A stretch of DNA of 64,000 nucleotides. Source: Neomelitea salexigens DSM 19753. Lineage in GTDB: Bacteria; Pseudomonadota; Gammaproteobacteria; Pseudomonadales; Spongiibacteraceae. This document shows, piece by piece, positions 24,387-34,810 of this stretch. The translations under genes were made by a program, and so were the position numbers. Positions within the stretch are counted from its first letter, which is position 1, and every line of letters starts with the position of its first letter. The notes under the pieces are model-generated. The model saw only the letters and a list, made by a program, of their open reading frames with translations. It ran no database searches and was not told the origin of the DNA. The stretch is from contig NZ_AULP01000001.1 of the NCBI RefSeq assembly GCF_000422345.1, positions 310,001-374,000 on the forward strand, in the 5' to 3' direction.

Positions 24387-27260
24387 ATGACCCACTCTCT
24401 CAAGCAACTTAGTGACTCAGGTGAATTTCAACAGCGGCACATCGGCCCGAACGAAGAGCAAGTTCGCGCTATGCTCAATAGCTTGGGCAGCAGCTCACTA
24501 GAGACATTGATCAGCGAAACGGTTCCCGCATCTATCTTGCGTGACTCACTGCCGCTGCCCGACGGGGTTAGCGAACAAGATGCACTCAATGAGTTGGCCA
24601 GTATTGCCGCCAAGAACACGATTGCCCGTTCGTATATTGGCATGGGTTACTACGACACCCATACCCCCAAGGTTATTCTGCGCAACGTACTGGAAAATCC
24701 AGGCTGGTACACCGCGTACACACCCTACCAACCGGAAATCGCGCAAGGGCGCCTAGAAGCGTTGCTGAATTTCCAACAAATGGTGATCGACCTCACCGGA
24801 CTGGATCTCGCCAACGCATCGCTGCTAGACGAAGCTACCGCTGCCGCGGAAGCCATGGCGATGTGCAAACGCGCGGCGCGGAAAAACAAAAGTGATGTAT
24901 TTTTCGTCGACCAGCACTGCCACCCACAAACTATCGCGGTACTCAAAACACGCGCCGATGCGCTCGGCCTCGAAGTCGTCGTCGGCGACGCCTTTAGCGA
25001 CCTGGAAGCGCAGCCCTGCTTCGGCGTACTTGTTCAATACCCACAGACAGGCGGTGAAATTCGAGACTTGCGCGGACTTTGCCAGCTCGCGCAGGAGAAA
25101 GACTGCCTTAGCGTGGTCGCTGCCGACCTTCTCAGCCTGATGCTACTCACACCTCCAGGCGAACAGGGTGCCGACATTGTCGTTGGCAGCGCTCAGCGCT
25201 TTGGCGTCCCCATGGGCTTTGGCGGCCCCCACGCAGCCTTCTTCGCAACTAAAGACAAACATAAGCGCTCCGTACCTGGCCGCATCATTGGTGTGTCGGT
25301 AGACAGCCGCGGAAAACCGGCACTGCGCATGGCCATGCAAACCCGCGAGCAACATATCCGCCGCGAAAAGGCCACCTCCAATATTTGTACCTCGCAGGCG
25401 CTGCTCGCCATTATGGCGGTGTTTTACGCCATTTATCATGGCCCCGAAGGACTTCGCCGGATCGCACTTCGTGTCAACCGCTCTACAGCCGTACTTGCAT
25501 CGGGCCTCAAGCAGCTAGGTTTCGACAGCAATGCCCACTTCTTCGACACGTTAACTGTCGCCTGTGGCGAGCGCAGCAAAGAGTTGGCCGACAAAGCAGA
25601 GGCACTGGGCCTTAATTTCCGGCGCAATAGCGACAGTCTCGGCATCAGCCTGGATGAAACGACTCGCAGTGAAGATATCGAACAAATTTGGTCAGTATTT
25701 ACGGCAGACCAAGCGCTACCGAGCGTAGCGGATATCGACAGCCAGCTCGGCGAATTACCGGGAATACCGGCGGATATGCAACGCCACACCGCCGTTCTGG
25801 AGCATCCGGTCTTTAATAGCTACCACTCTGAAACAGAAATGCTGCGCTATATGAGCCGCCTGGAGCGCAAGGACATTGCGCTTAACCATTCGATGATCGC
25901 GCTCGGCTCCTGCACCATGAAACTCAACGCCAGCAGCGAGATGATCCCGGTTACCTGGCCTGAACTGGGGCGCATCCACCCCTTTGCCCCCGCAAATCAG
26001 ATAACAGGCTACCTGCAGCTGGTTGATGAACTGGAAAAGCAACTGGTGGAATGCACAGGCTACGACAAATTCTCCATGCAACCGAATGCGGGCTCTCAAG
26101 GCGAATATGCCGGACTGCTTGCCATCCGCCGCTACCATGAAAGCCGCGGCGATGCGCAGCGCGACATCTGCCTGATACCAAGCTCAGCACACGGCACGAA
26201 CCCCGCGTCAGCAGCGATGGCAAGTATGCGTGTGGTGATCGTCAACTGCGACGAACTGGGCAATGTTGATGTCGCGGATTTACGGCAAAAAGCCGAGCAA
26301 CACCGCGACGAGCTCGCCGCACTAATGGTGACCTACCCCTCGACTCACGGCGTTTTCGAAGAAGGCATTCGCGAAATTTGTGACATCGTTCATGAGCACG
26401 GCGGCCAGGTTTACGTCGACGGCGCCAATATGAATGCCCTGGTGGGCCTTGCCGCCCCTGGCCATTTTGGTGCCGACGTATCGCACCTCAACCTACACAA
26501 GACATTTTGCATTCCCCACGGTGGTGGTGGCCCTGGCATGGGGCCTATCGGTGTTAAAGCCCACCTGGCTCCCTTCCTGCCCAATCACCCTGTACAGCCG
26601 ATTAACGGCCTGGGTAGCGAAAACGACACCGTATCGGCAGCCACCTACGGCAGCGCCAGTATCCTACCTATTTCCTGGATGTATATCCGCATGATGGGCG
26701 GCGCCGGACTTCGCCGCGCTACAGAAGTTGCGATTCTTAACGCCAACTACATGGCCAAGCGCCTGGCTGACCACTACCCCATCCTTTATACCGGCAAACA
26801 CGGTCGCGTCGCCCACGAGTGCATTATCGACCTGCGCCCCTTAAAAGAAAGCAGTGGCATCAGCGAAGAAGACGTTGCAAAACGCTTAATGGATTATGGC
26901 TTTCACGCGCCCACCATGTCATTCCCAGTGCCCGGAACACTGATGATCGAGCCGACTGAAAGCGAAGCCAAGGCCGAACTCGATCGCTTCTGCGATGCCA
27001 TGATCCACATTCGCAAGGAAATTGCGCGCGTGGAAGCTGGCCAGCTTCCCGCTGACGACAACCCACTGGTTAATGCACCGCACACGCAAGCCGACATCGT
27101 CAGCAGTGACTGGGCTCGCGCTTACAGTCGCGAAGAAGCCGCATGGCCCGTTAACGACTTAAGAGAGTCGAAATATTGGCCAACGGTCAATCGCATCGAT
27201 AACGTCTACGGCGACCGCAACTTGATCTGCTCTTGCCCGCCGGTAGAGAGCTATCGATAA
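24387..27260 (+). CDS. gcvP: Glycine dehydrogenase (decarboxylating), P-protein
   Basis: A 957-residue single-chain P-protein of the glycine cleavage system. It is a PLP enzyme that decarboxylates glycine and passes the aminomethyl group to the lipoylated H-protein. The N-terminal half begins [12 protein letters not shown]. The PLP lysine lies in the [17 protein letters not shown] motif (about residue 710), and the C-terminal half ends with the [12 protein letters not shown] signature. gcvT and gcvH are not adjacent. I saw no glycine riboswitch in the 243 bp upstream. Confidence 0.97.
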   Translation: MTHSLKQLSDSGEFQQRHIGPNEEQVRAMLNSLGSSSLETLISETVPASILRDSLPLPDGVSEQDALNELASIAAKNTIARSYIGMGYYDTHTPKVILRNVLENPGWYTAYTPYQPEIAQGRLEALLNFQQMVIDLTGLDLANASLLDEATAAAEAMAMCKRAARKNKSDVFFVDQHCHPQTIAVLKTRADALGLEVVVGDAFSDLEAQPCFGVLVQYPQTGGEIRDLRGLCQLAQEKDCLSVVAADLLSLMLLTPPGEQGADIVVGSAQRFGVPMGFGGPHAAFFATKDKHKRSVPGRIIGVSVDSRGKPALRMAMQTREQHIRREKATSNICTSQALLAIMAVFYAIYHGPEGLRRIALRVNRSTAVLASGLKQLGFDSNAHFFDTLTVACGERSKELADKAEALGLNFRRNSDSLGISLDETTRSEDIEQIWSVFTADQALPSVADIDSQLGELPGIPADMQRHTAVLEHPVFNSYHSETEMLRYMSRLERKDIALNHSMIALGSCTMKLNASSEMIPVTWPELGRIHPFAPANQITGYLQLVDELEKQLVECTGYDKFSMQPNAGSQGEYAGLLAIRRYHESRGDAQRDICLIPSSAHGTNPASAAMASMRVVIVNCDELGNVDVADLRQKAEQHRDELAALMVTYPSTHGVFEEGIREICDIVHEHGGQVYVDGANMNALVGLAAPGHFGADVSHLNLHKTFCIPHGGGGPGMGPIGVKAHLAPFLPNHPVQPINGLGSENDTVSAATYGSASILPISWMYIRMMGGAGLRRATEVAILNANYMAKRLADHYPILYTGKHGRVAHECIIDLRPLKESSGISEEDVAKRLMDYGFHAPTMSFPVPGTLMIEPTESEAKAELDRFCDAMIHIRKEIARVEAGQLPADDNPLVNAPHTQADIVSSDWARAYSREEAAWPVNDLRESKYWPTVNRIDNVYGDRNLICSCPPVESYR

Positions 27261-27619
27261 AACCCTTCCCCGCCCCACTCAAAAACCCAAGAGTGGGGCG
27301 AACTCCCCATATCCACCCTCTAACAATACCGCGATAGGACGAGCCAAAACCACACGCGGTAAGGCAAACTCTCCACCAGCTTGCGACATTGCCCAAAATT
27401 GCTTTTGTAACAGCGACATAGCTATCGTTTAGCCCTAAAATAATGCCGACCAAGAGCCTAAACGTGCACATATCACAGAAAATTTTGGCCTTTTTGCTCT
27501 AACATCTAACTTTAGAGGTGACGACTGTTGTTTTTACTTACAACATCCGTAAAACTACGTAACCTTAAGCGCACACCCATTTCCTGTTGTACCAGCTTGA
27601 CTCTCCGGGAGGGGAATAC
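27261..27619. other. Intergenic region between gcvP and the lipoprotein gene
   Basis: 359 bases without a credible gene. A perfect 10-bp hairpin, CGCCCCACTC (27271-27280) with GAGTGGGGCG (27291-27300), follows gcvP closely but has no T tract, so it may be an mRNA 3' stabiliser or Rho-assisted terminator. A weak inverted repeat CTCTAA/TTAGAG lies at 27497-27517. The lipoprotein start has a GGGAGGGG site at 27608-27615. Confidence 0.5.
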
Positions 27620-30313
27620 ATGAAAAGCATAAAAATAGCGATGTCGCTCGTTTTCGCATCGTTCTTACTCGCAGCGTGTGGAGGCGGTGGCGATGCCCGC
27701 AGCCCCGACCGTCCGGGATTAACCATAGACCCTGAAACCCTCCGCATGGAGTTCGTCAACAACGTCTCGACTTTACCGGGTACCGGTAACAGTCGGATTT
27801 CTGTGCGCATGCTCGCGCTGCGCTCCGATGGCATTAACAAGAACGTCGGCCCAGAAATGGTTATTACCGACCAGGTTCGCTGGCAGTTGAGCGCGAATCT
27901 CGGCTCTCCCGAAAAGGCTGAGCTCGACGTCAATGACGATGGCTCTCCGAAATTCCGCGACACCGTTAGAGACGGCAAAGTCCAGGATATTCTGAACCGC
28001 GTGCAGATGGGCGTTGATGACGCAGATATCAATGCAACGGTAACCGGTACGTTTACTAAATCAGGCAAAACCTTCAGCAAGACCCTGCCCTTCACCGTGG
28101 TTCCACCCACGCCGGCAGGCAGCCCCAAGATTGTGGGCAAAGAGCTAATTTTGCTTGACCCGCTGATTGAAAACGACTCGGAAACAACGAACTACCGCTT
28201 ACTGCAGTATTTCACCAATACGCCGATTCCCGAAAACATCACCGATACCGTCTATATTTGCAGCAGCGATACCGCGCTGGCAGAACCGTCAGCGGATCAA
28301 CCTGTTGCCCTCAACGGTTCGGTTCCCGTTACCTACAAAAGCCCCTTCACTAGCGACGGTAATAATGCCGAGCGCCAAGTTACCCTGTTTGCCGTTGATG
28401 CCGACAGCAACCCCAATGGCTGTGTTGGTGCAACTTCTGACGGCATCCGCGAGCTGACGGTAACGATCAAGCCAGCAACCTTCGCCAAGGTGGATATCTG
28501 TGCGGTCATTAACCCAACAGCCTCAGCCTGCGACGAAGGCGGTGTATTAGACCAGAACTTGGTTGCGAGCTGTAAAGGCTTGAATTCAAACAGCATTAGC
28601 GTGCCTGCGGCGCAGCGCTTGCAGTTCGTAGCGCGCCTCACCTACAACAACGTGCAAAACCCGGGCCAAACCCTGCAGGTTTACCAGTGCAGCGACAACG
28701 ACAATGATGTTTGGAGCACCCGCGACGGCGACCTGATCTACAGCAGCGATCCTAAAGTCGACCCCAAGGAAGGCTTTGCAGTGACCGTTGACGGCGCAAC
28801 GTATGACGAATTGAAAGCAGCCGGCGGCATTGCTCTGACCAGCGTGGTAACCGGCAACTTTGGTAACAACGTTCCCGATCTGGCTGACACGCTTGAGCTG
28901 AACCTGGTTGGCCCGCGCGTCGATGAGATAAAAATAGAGCGTGTAGATGGACTGAACAATGACACCAACGGCCCAGACACCCTGTATGTCAACAGCTTCT
29001 TGGATGGCATTGAGTACCGCGCGCTGTGTAAGTTCACTGAACTCGCTGGTGGCACCGGTGCTTTTGAGGCCTGTCCTAACGGCCTGATCGAATGGGAATC
29101 TAGTGTGCCTGCCACGGCCCTCCCCATACCCGATACATCGGTTAACACTACCCTTACGGCACAAGCCGGCGCGACGAGTGGGCAGCTAGACCTCAAACTG
29201 ACTTACTTTGGCAGCGACGAGCCGGTTTCAGTGACACGTCCGGTGAACGCCGTAGATCCCGGCACACTGACAGAGCTACGCCTGTTCATGGTGCCTAATG
29301 GCAATGAGCCTGACACCTTGGCCGAAGATGAATTCGCCTGTGTCGGTCGTGACAATTTGGTTGAAACACTGGAAGAGGGCGAACAATTTGTTCGCGGCGG
29401 GCAACAGTTTGAAGCTTATGCCAACTTCAGTGGCCTGCAGGGTTCAACTGACCTACCTACTGAGGGCGACTTACTCGGCGCTGACAATACCTCGACGACA
29501 CGCTTACTTCGTGTAACCGATCAAAGCAACATCGCTTTCACTGCAATACCCGGCTTCTGGAGTGGTGACTTTGCTGATCCTGCAGAGTGCCAGACAGCGA
29601 TCAATGATTCGGTTCCAGTTGAGGACATCAGTGGTGGAATAGGCGAGTTCGCTGTGGTGGATGGCGCAGCGAGTTTTGACCCCAATAAGAAAGGACGCCT
29701 GAAGTCTGACGGCTTACTGCGTTTGAGCACTGTGTGTGTGCAGGCGCAGGCTGACACAGACCTGGACAGCAACTTTGAGACTAAGTCGGTCGATGGCGCT
29801 AGCGTGTTGGTCCTGCCGGCCGCCGATGATAAGCTGCTGACCTATTCAAATGAACTGTGCGAAGTCCTTGAGCCCGTCCTAACAATGAGCTCATTCCCTG
29901 GCGCAGGCTTTGAAACACCAGGCGTGATTTTACCGGTGATTTACGGCATCAGCTTGGTTGCCGACCCCTTACTCGCAACGTTGATTAGCAACGATGACGG
30001 CGGCACAATTCCCGCTGAAGCAATCATCGAGGGACTAGTAACGGGCGATTTCTCTGCGCTCGACCCCTCTGCACCGGACCTGGGTGCAGGCTTAGGTGAT
30101 TTGACCAGTCTCTTACTCTCCGGTGGCGACCAGCTGCCTGCGGGACTCGGTGCGATCGTTGATGCCGTAGATGCATGTTTGGCAGCTCCGGTTCTATCAG
30201 TCACAGATGCATTGCTTGATACATTACTGGGCTTCAACCCCGAAGATTTCCAAAACTTCGACGACACATTCTATGATGACTGTATAAACCTCTTTGAAGG
30301 TTTAGCACCATAA
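27620..30313 (+). CDS. Large lipoprotein of unknown function
   Basis: An 897-residue protein with a classical lipoprotein signal (SLVFASFLLAAC, Cys about 20) followed by GGGG. The mature part is acidic, rich in Asp/Asn/Thr and beta-strand patterns, with several Cys (for example VDICAVINPTASAC, YQCSDNDND). Repeated domains of Ig-like character are plausible but not assigned. The C-terminal 120 residues are Gly/Leu/Asp rich. I know no named family. ATG 27620 is chosen for its GGGAGGGG site and signal peptide. It is followed by a terminator and then the OmpA gene, so the two are probably separate units. Confidence 0.8.
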   Translation: MKSIKIAMSLVFASFLLAACGGGGDARSPDRPGLTIDPETLRMEFVNNVSTLPGTGNSRISVRMLALRSDGINKNVGPEMVITDQVRWQLSANLGSPEKAELDVNDDGSPKFRDTVRDGKVQDILNRVQMGVDDADINATVTGTFTKSGKTFSKTLPFTVVPPTPAGSPKIVGKELILLDPLIENDSETTNYRLLQYFTNTPIPENITDTVYICSSDTALAEPSADQPVALNGSVPVTYKSPFTSDGNNAERQVTLFAVDADSNPNGCVGATSDGIRELTVTIKPATFAKVDICAVINPTASACDEGGVLDQNLVASCKGLNSNSISVPAAQRLQFVARLTYNNVQNPGQTLQVYQCSDNDNDVWSTRDGDLIYSSDPKVDPKEGFAVTVDGATYDELKAAGGIALTSVVTGNFGNNVPDLADTLELNLVGPRVDEIKIERVDGLNNDTNGPDTLYVNSFLDGIEYRALCKFTELAGGTGAFEACPNGLIEWESSVPATALPIPDTSVNTTLTAQAGATSGQLDLKLTYFGSDEPVSVTRPVNAVDPGTLTELRLFMVPNGNEPDTLAEDEFACVGRDNLVETLEEGEQFVRGGQQFEAYANFSGLQGSTDLPTEGDLLGADNTSTTRLLRVTDQSNIAFTAIPGFWSGDFADPAECQTAINDSVPVEDISGGIGEFAVVDGAASFDPNKKGRLKSDGLLRLSTVCVQAQADTDLDSNFETKSVDGASVLVLPAADDKLLTYSNELCEVLEPVLTMSSFPGAGFETPGVILPVIYGISLVADPLLATLISNDDGGTIPAEAIIEGLVTGDFSALDPSAPDLGAGLGDLTSLLLSGGDQLPAGLGAIVDAVDACLAAPVLSVTDALLDTLLGFNPEDFQNFDDTFYDDCINLFEGLAP

Positions 30314-30323
30314 TAAAAAGGAT

Positions 30324-30349
30324 AAAACGCGGCCTAACGGCCGCGTTTT
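30324..30349 (+). terminator. Rho-independent terminator
   Basis: An 11-bp stem (30324-30334 with 30339-30349) with TAAC loop ending in TTTT, 11 bases after the lipoprotein stop. Confidence 0.8.
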
Positions 30350-30378
30350 GCCACTGGGTAGTTACTAGGAGAAACTAA

Positions 30379-31674
30379 ATGAAACTGCGTACTCTTGCGC
30401 TTGCGATGGCTGCCACGGCGTTGACCTCGCCCCTGCTCGCCGACAGCAGCGATGAAGAATCGGTGTATGATGACCGCTGGCGTGGCCACGTTATGCTCGG
30501 CGCAACGGTCGCCGACGATGAAAATTACGACAATGGCGGCATTGGTAAGATCGGTATCGGCAAGCCCATCAGCCGTTACATCATGCTCGATGCCCACTTA
30601 AATTATGGTGAGCTCAAAACCAGTAAGAACGATGTCTACGAGCGCGCTGCGGCAGGTGTCGATATTTTGTTCTTCCCTTTCGGCGCCTTTGAGCTCGATG
30701 CCAGCGCCCTCCAACCCTACTTCGGTGTTGGCGCGACTTACCATGAAATTGAGTTTGTTGGCGATATCGAAACTGATTTCGGTAACGACGCAATCGCCGG
30801 TTTTACTTACGACTTAGGCGAGGCGTCACTGCGTGCAGAAGCCCGCTACCAGATAGATAAAATCAACGAAAAAGACGTTCTCGAAGACGACTACTTCTAT
30901 ACCTATGCCTTTATGCTGGGTATCTCCGTCCCCTTCGGCGACAAGCCTCTACCCTATAATTACGACAGCGATGGCGACGGTGTACCCGACCGCATCGACA
31001 AGTGCCCTAACACTCCCCGTGGCACGCCTGTCGACTCGAACGGCTGCCCGCTGGATAGCGACGGCGATGGCGTTCCCAACTTCCGCGACAAATGTCCAAA
31101 CACCCCACGCGGCGCCAAAGTAAATGTCCACGGCTGCTCTATCGACGATGACCGCGATGGCGTGCCCAACGATATTGACCAGTGCCCAGGCACCCCGCTT
31201 GGCGTACCCGTTGATGTTCGCGGTTGCCCGCTCGATAGCGACAACGATGGCGTACCCAATAAGATCGACCAGTGCCCAGGCACCCTGCCCGGAATGAAAG
31301 TGAATTCCCGCGGCTGTGTGATCTCGCAAAAAGTCGATATCGATGGCGTACACTTCGAATTTAACAAAGCTCGGCTGATGCTTGATTCGAAGACCGTGCT
31401 GGATAACGTCGCCAAGGCCCTGAACAACGAGCCAGACATTACCATTATCATAGCGGGTCACACTGATTCTGTAGGTAGCGATGCTTACAACAAGCGCCTG
31501 TCGCAAGAGCGCGCACAGTCAGTGGTCGACTACTTGATTAGCAAAGGTATTGAACGCAGCCGCCTGCGCGCGGTGGGCTACGGAGAAAGTAAACCCGTTG
31601 CCGATAACTCCACCGACGAGGGCCGTGAGCGCAACCGTCGCGTAGAGCTACAGGTGAATAGCCCGAATCGCTAA
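30379..31674 (+). CDS. OmpA-family outer-membrane protein with TSP3 repeats
   Basis: A 431-residue outer-membrane protein. After a signal peptide (cleavage near SPLLADSS) comes an eight-strand-type beta barrel (about 25-190). Four tandem 30-residue calcium-binding thrombospondin type 3 repeats follow (D-x-D-x-DGVP...CP-T-P-G...GC, about 196-315), then a C-terminal OmpA domain with the peptidoglycan-binding HTDSVGSDAYNKRLS segment. It resembles OprF-type structural porins. A TAGGAG site lies just upstream of the start. The acidic repeats probably form a Ca-stiffened linker across the periplasm. Confidence 0.92.
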   Translation: MKLRTLALAMAATALTSPLLADSSDEESVYDDRWRGHVMLGATVADDENYDNGGIGKIGIGKPISRYIMLDAHLNYGELKTSKNDVYERAAAGVDILFFPFGAFELDASALQPYFGVGATYHEIEFVGDIETDFGNDAIAGFTYDLGEASLRAEARYQIDKINEKDVLEDDYFYTYAFMLGISVPFGDKPLPYNYDSDGDGVPDRIDKCPNTPRGTPVDSNGCPLDSDGDGVPNFRDKCPNTPRGAKVNVHGCSIDDDRDGVPNDIDQCPGTPLGVPVDVRGCPLDSDNDGVPNKIDQCPGTLPGMKVNSRGCVISQKVDIDGVHFEFNKARLMLDSKTVLDNVAKALNNEPDITIIIAGHTDSVGSDAYNKRLSQERAQSVVDYLISKGIERSRLRAVGYGESKPVADNSTDEGRERNRRVELQVNSPNR

Positions 31675-31694
31675 TCGCACTGACGCAATATTGT

Positions 31695-31719
31695 AAGGGG
31701 GCCTAGGCCCCCTTTTTTT
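31695..31719 (+). terminator. Rho-independent terminator after the OmpA gene
   Basis: AAGGGGGCC and GGCCCCCTT form a strong stem followed by seven T, about 20 bases after the stop codon. Confidence 0.85.
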
Positions 31720-31846
31720 GTGTCTGAGTCCGCCGTTTCTACGGGCCACTGCAGCGCCCTACATACAGGGAAAGTAGGCTCTACTAGACCGGCCACTTAG
31801 GCTTCAATGTTAACGTCGCTTTTGCACTAAGAAATATCAGCGCTAA

Positions 31847-31884
31847 AAAAAAGCCCCGCGGTGATGTCACCGCGGGGCTTTTTT
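31847..31884 (-). terminator. Terminator of sat, bidirectional
   Basis: A perfect 18-bp stem (AAAAAAGCCCCGCGGTGA with its complement) with a two-base tip, flanked by A and T tracts, 14 bases beyond the sat stop. It can stop transcription from both sides. Confidence 0.85.
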
Positions 31885-31897
31885 AGAGGCTGTCTAA

Positions 31898-33085
31898 TTA
31901 GCCTTCAATCTGATAATAGTCCATCAGAATCTGAGCTACCTCAGGGCGTGAAAACTCCGGTGGTGGCGCAATGCCATTACCCAACATTTCACGAACCTTA
32001 GTGCCGGATAGCAATACGAAGTCCTCTTTATTGTGATCCGGCGCATCGCGCATCATCACCACTTTATTCAACTTCTTAGAGTAAGCCGTGTGGTCGGCGC
32101 GGTAGATATCAATTTCCAGCGCCCCTTCAGGCACTTTCTCATCGAAAATCGTCTGCGCATCGAAACCACCGTAGTAGTCACCCACACCGGCGTGGTCACG
32201 GCCAACAATCAGGTGCGTACAGCCACAGTTCTGGCGGAACACCGCGTGCAATACCGCCTCACGTGGGCCAGCGTAAAGCATGTCGAAACCGTAGCCGGTA
32301 ATCATTACCGTGTTCTTGGGGAAGTAAACTTCAACCATTTTGCGGATCGCCGCATCACGCACGTGAGCGGGGATATCTCCGGCCTTCAATTTACCGAGCA
32401 ACATGTGAATAAGGATGCCATCGGTACCCAGGTCTTCCATCGCCATGCGGCACAGCTCTTCGTGCGCGCGGTGCATTGGGTTACGCGTTTGGAAAGCAAC
32501 CACTTTTTCCCAGCCACGCTCTGCAATCTCGTTACGAATTTCAACGGCAGTGCGGAAAGTATCCGGGAAGTCAGCCTGGAAGTAGCTGAAGTTAAGCACT
32601 TGGATCGGGCCTGATAGCAAGGTATTGCCCAAAGACTTGAAAGTCTTCACACCGGGGTGCTCAGCATCCAGGGTGCCAAAGATGTTCTCAGCCATGAAGT
32701 CGATCTGTTCGTCGCTAACCGACTCAACAGCGTCTACATCCATAATCGCCAATACGGGATTGCCCTCAACATTGGGGTCGCGCAGCGCGATTCGGCTTCC
32801 CGCCTCAATGCCTTGTGCATCTTGCACCAAGTTAACAACAGGCACTGGCCAAAACAGGCCTTCTGCAGTGTGAAGTTTCTCGGCCACACTCAGAGAGTCC
32901 GTCAGGTTCATGTAGCCAGTCAGCGGGGTGAAGTAACCGGCACCCAGCATCACCGCGTTAGCGGCAGCGGCAGAGCTAACAATAATAGAAGGCAGAGTTT
33001 CCGCCTCAGCATTGAGTGCGTGGTGTTTCTCGGTGTCGTAAACAAACAGCGGCTTAAGTTCATCAGCGCCATGGGGCTTAATCAT
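31898..33085 (-). CDS. sat: Sulfate adenylyltransferase (ATP sulfurylase, homomeric type)
   Basis: A 395-residue ATP sulfurylase making adenylylsulfate (APS) from sulfate and ATP. The family motifs QTRNPMHRAHEEL (about residue 195) and GRDHAGVGDYYG (about 280) hold the substrate-binding residues. This is the single-chain Sat type rather than the CysDN heterodimer common in gammaproteobacteria. Two adjacent ATG codons are possible; 33085 gives the better spacing from the CGGAG site. cysC lies just upstream, so APS can be passed on to PAPS. Confidence 0.95.
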   Translation of the reverse strand: MIKPHGADELKPLFVYDTEKHHALNAEAETLPSIIVSSAAAANAVMLGAGYFTPLTGYMNLTDSLSVAEKLHTAEGLFWPVPVVNLVQDAQGIEAGSRIALRDPNVEGNPVLAIMDVDAVESVSDEQIDFMAENIFGTLDAEHPGVKTFKSLGNTLLSGPIQVLNFSYFQADFPDTFRTAVEIRNEIAERGWEKVVAFQTRNPMHRAHEELCRMAMEDLGTDGILIHMLLGKLKAGDIPAHVRDAAIRKMVEVYFPKNTVMITGYGFDMLYAGPREAVLHAVFRQNCGCTHLIVGRDHAGVGDYYGGFDAQTIFDEKVPEGALEIDIYRADHTAYSKKLNKVVMMRDAPDHNKEDFVLLSGTKVREMLGNGIAPPPEFSRPEVAQILMDYYQIEG

Positions 33086-33141
33086 CATAAAACTCCGTAA
33101 TTTCGTGGTGTCTTCTCGTTCAGTTGCTGAGCAAATTGGGC

Positions 33142-33753
33142 TTAAATAATGCCGCGCTCTTTCAGCATATTCAGCAGAACCTCTACCTCTTCGTCCAGGC
33201 TCAGCTCGTGGCTGTTGAGAACCAGTTCTGGGCTTTCCGGTGCCTCGTAGGGGTCGTCAATGCCAGTGAAGTTTTTGATCTCACCTGCACGAGCTTTTTT
33301 ATACAGGCCTTTGGGGTCACGCTCTTCAGCCACTTCCAACGGCACATTCACGTATACCTCGATGAACGCCATATCGCTCTCGTCGTGCAACGCGCGCACC
33401 GCATCGCGATCTTCGCGGTAAGGGCTGACAAAACTGCTCAATACAATTACGCCGGTGTCGACAAATAACTTCGACACTTCACCAATGCGGCGAATATTTT
33501 CTGCGCGATCCTCTGCACTAAAGCCCAGGTTCTTGTTAATACCCATGCGGATATTATCGCCATCCAAGCGATAGCAAAGGTGGCCCTGCTGCATTAGCGC
33601 TTTTTCCAACGCCACGGCAACGGTACTCTTGCCACTGCCTGACAGACCAGTGAACCACAGCGTGGCACCTTTTTGCTTCAACAGTGCATTGCGGTCTTCA
33701 CGGCTAACTTCGCCGTCGTGCCAGTGAACATTTGTAGCCTTCACTTCGGTCAT
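33142..33753 (-). CDS. cysC: Adenylylsulfate kinase
   Basis: A 203-residue APS kinase that phosphorylates APS to PAPS, the sulfate donor for reduction and sulfotransfer. The P-loop FTGLSGSGKST (about residue 35), the DGDNIR motif and the LSSFVSPYRE segment with the Ser of the family are visible. The start MTEVKATN (33753) is chosen because a GGAG site lies eight bases upstream. It precedes sat by 56 bp in the same direction and diverges from a LysR regulator. Confidence 0.95.
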   Translation of the reverse strand: MTEVKATNVHWHDGEVSREDRNALLKQKGATLWFTGLSGSGKSTVAVALEKALMQQGHLCYRLDGDNIRMGINKNLGFSAEDRAENIRRIGEVSKLFVDTGVIVLSSFVSPYREDRDAVRALHDESDMAFIEVYVNVPLEVAEERDPKGLYKKARAGEIKNFTGIDDPYEAPESPELVLNSHELSLDEEVEVLLNMLKERGII

Positions 33754-33869
33754 GTTGATCTCCACACTTGAGTAGCGTCAAAAGTAGACCAGCCGAACCG
33801 GCCAGTCGGAATTGGCGGCAATGATACGACTGCCCCACCAACAAGTAAAACGGCTTATTACTATACTCA

Positions 33870-33886
33870 GTATCGATTTTATCGAT
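33870..33886. promoter_or_regulatory. Palindromic operator-like site between cysC and the LysR gene
   Basis: TATCGAT-TTT-ATCGATA is a perfect inverted repeat with the T-N11-A form of LysR boxes. It lies 35-51 bases upstream of the LysR start in the divergent intergenic region. Binding by the adjacent regulator is inference. Confidence 0.5.
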
Positions 33887-33920
33887 AGCGAGAATGGCGC
33901 GAACACGCTACGCTTGGCCC

Positions 33921-34802
33921 ATGAACTACAGTCTGCGCCAACTCAGCATATTCCTCGCCGTCGCCCGCCATGAAAACGTATCCAAGGCGGCGGCTGAGCT
34001 TAGCCTGTCTCAATCTGCGGCCAGCGCGGCGCTGCAAGCCCTGGAGCGGAACTACGGTGTGTCGCTGTTTGAGCGCCAGGGCAACAAACTGTCGTTAAAC
34101 CCGGTCGGCCACAGCCTGCGCAAAGAGGCAGAAACGCTGTATGCGCACGCACAGCAGTTTGAACAACTGCTGCAACGCCACGGCGAGTTCGGGCACTTGA
34201 AGGTCGGTGCCAGCTTTACCATTGGCAACCATCTGGTGGTGCGCTATCTCGCCGACTACCTGAGTCACTACCCCGATGCGGATGTTGAGCTCGACACGGC
34301 GAATACCCCCGAGATCGTTCAGAAGGTCCTCAATTACGAGGTCGACGTCGGCATGATTGAGCGGGAGGTTCAGCACCGAGAGCTGGAGCTGATCCCGTGG
34401 ATGGAGGATGAGCTGATCGTTTTTTGCAGCGCCGCGCACCCCCTTGCCAAGCAGCAAAGCCTTAGCAACAAAGACATAAAAAGCGCTCGGTGGATTTTGC
34501 GCGAACCGGATTCAGGCGCGCGACACACCTTCGACCGAGCACTGGCCGGCCTGCTGCCGGAGATTAATATTTATCGGGAATTTCGCCACAACGAAGCGAT
34601 AAAAAGCGCCGTGGAATCAGGCCTCGGTATTGGCTGCCTATCACAGGTGGTACTGCAAAATGACTTTCGCAACGGCACCCTGGTGCCGCTTAAATTGGCG
34701 CGTCGGGATATGCGCCGCCGCTTTTACTTCGCCCTGCCGAAAAAGCGGCACGACAAGGCGGCAGTGAACTACTGGATCGAACTCTGCCGCCGCCAACGCT
34801 AG
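33921..34802 (+). CDS. LysR-type transcriptional regulator
   Basis: A 293-residue regulator with an N-terminal winged HTH (LRQLSIFLAVARHENVSKAAAEL, SQSAASAALQALER) and a C-terminal substrate-binding domain. The start MNYSLRQL at 33921 is preferred over a frame extension of nine residues. It is divergent from cysC-sat with a palindrome between them, so it may control sulfate assimilation in response to a sulfur metabolite. The usual CysB length (about 324) and N-terminus are not seen, so I do not call it cysB. Confidence 0.9.
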   Translation: MNYSLRQLSIFLAVARHENVSKAAAELSLSQSAASAALQALERNYGVSLFERQGNKLSLNPVGHSLRKEAETLYAHAQQFEQLLQRHGEFGHLKVGASFTIGNHLVVRYLADYLSHYPDADVELDTANTPEIVQKVLNYEVDVGMIEREVQHRELELIPWMEDELIVFCSAAHPLAKQQSLSNKDIKSARWILREPDSGARHTFDRALAGLLPEINIYREFRHNEAIKSAVESGLGIGCLSQVVLQNDFRNGTLVPLKLARRDMRRRFYFALPKKRHDKAAVNYWIELCRRQR

Positions 34803-34810
34803 TCGCCGCA

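Noticed and set aside
30964-31323. DNA tandem repeats in the OmpA gene as a variable-number locus
   Set aside because: The repetition is at protein level (TSP3 units); the DNA copies differ enough that slippage is unlikely.
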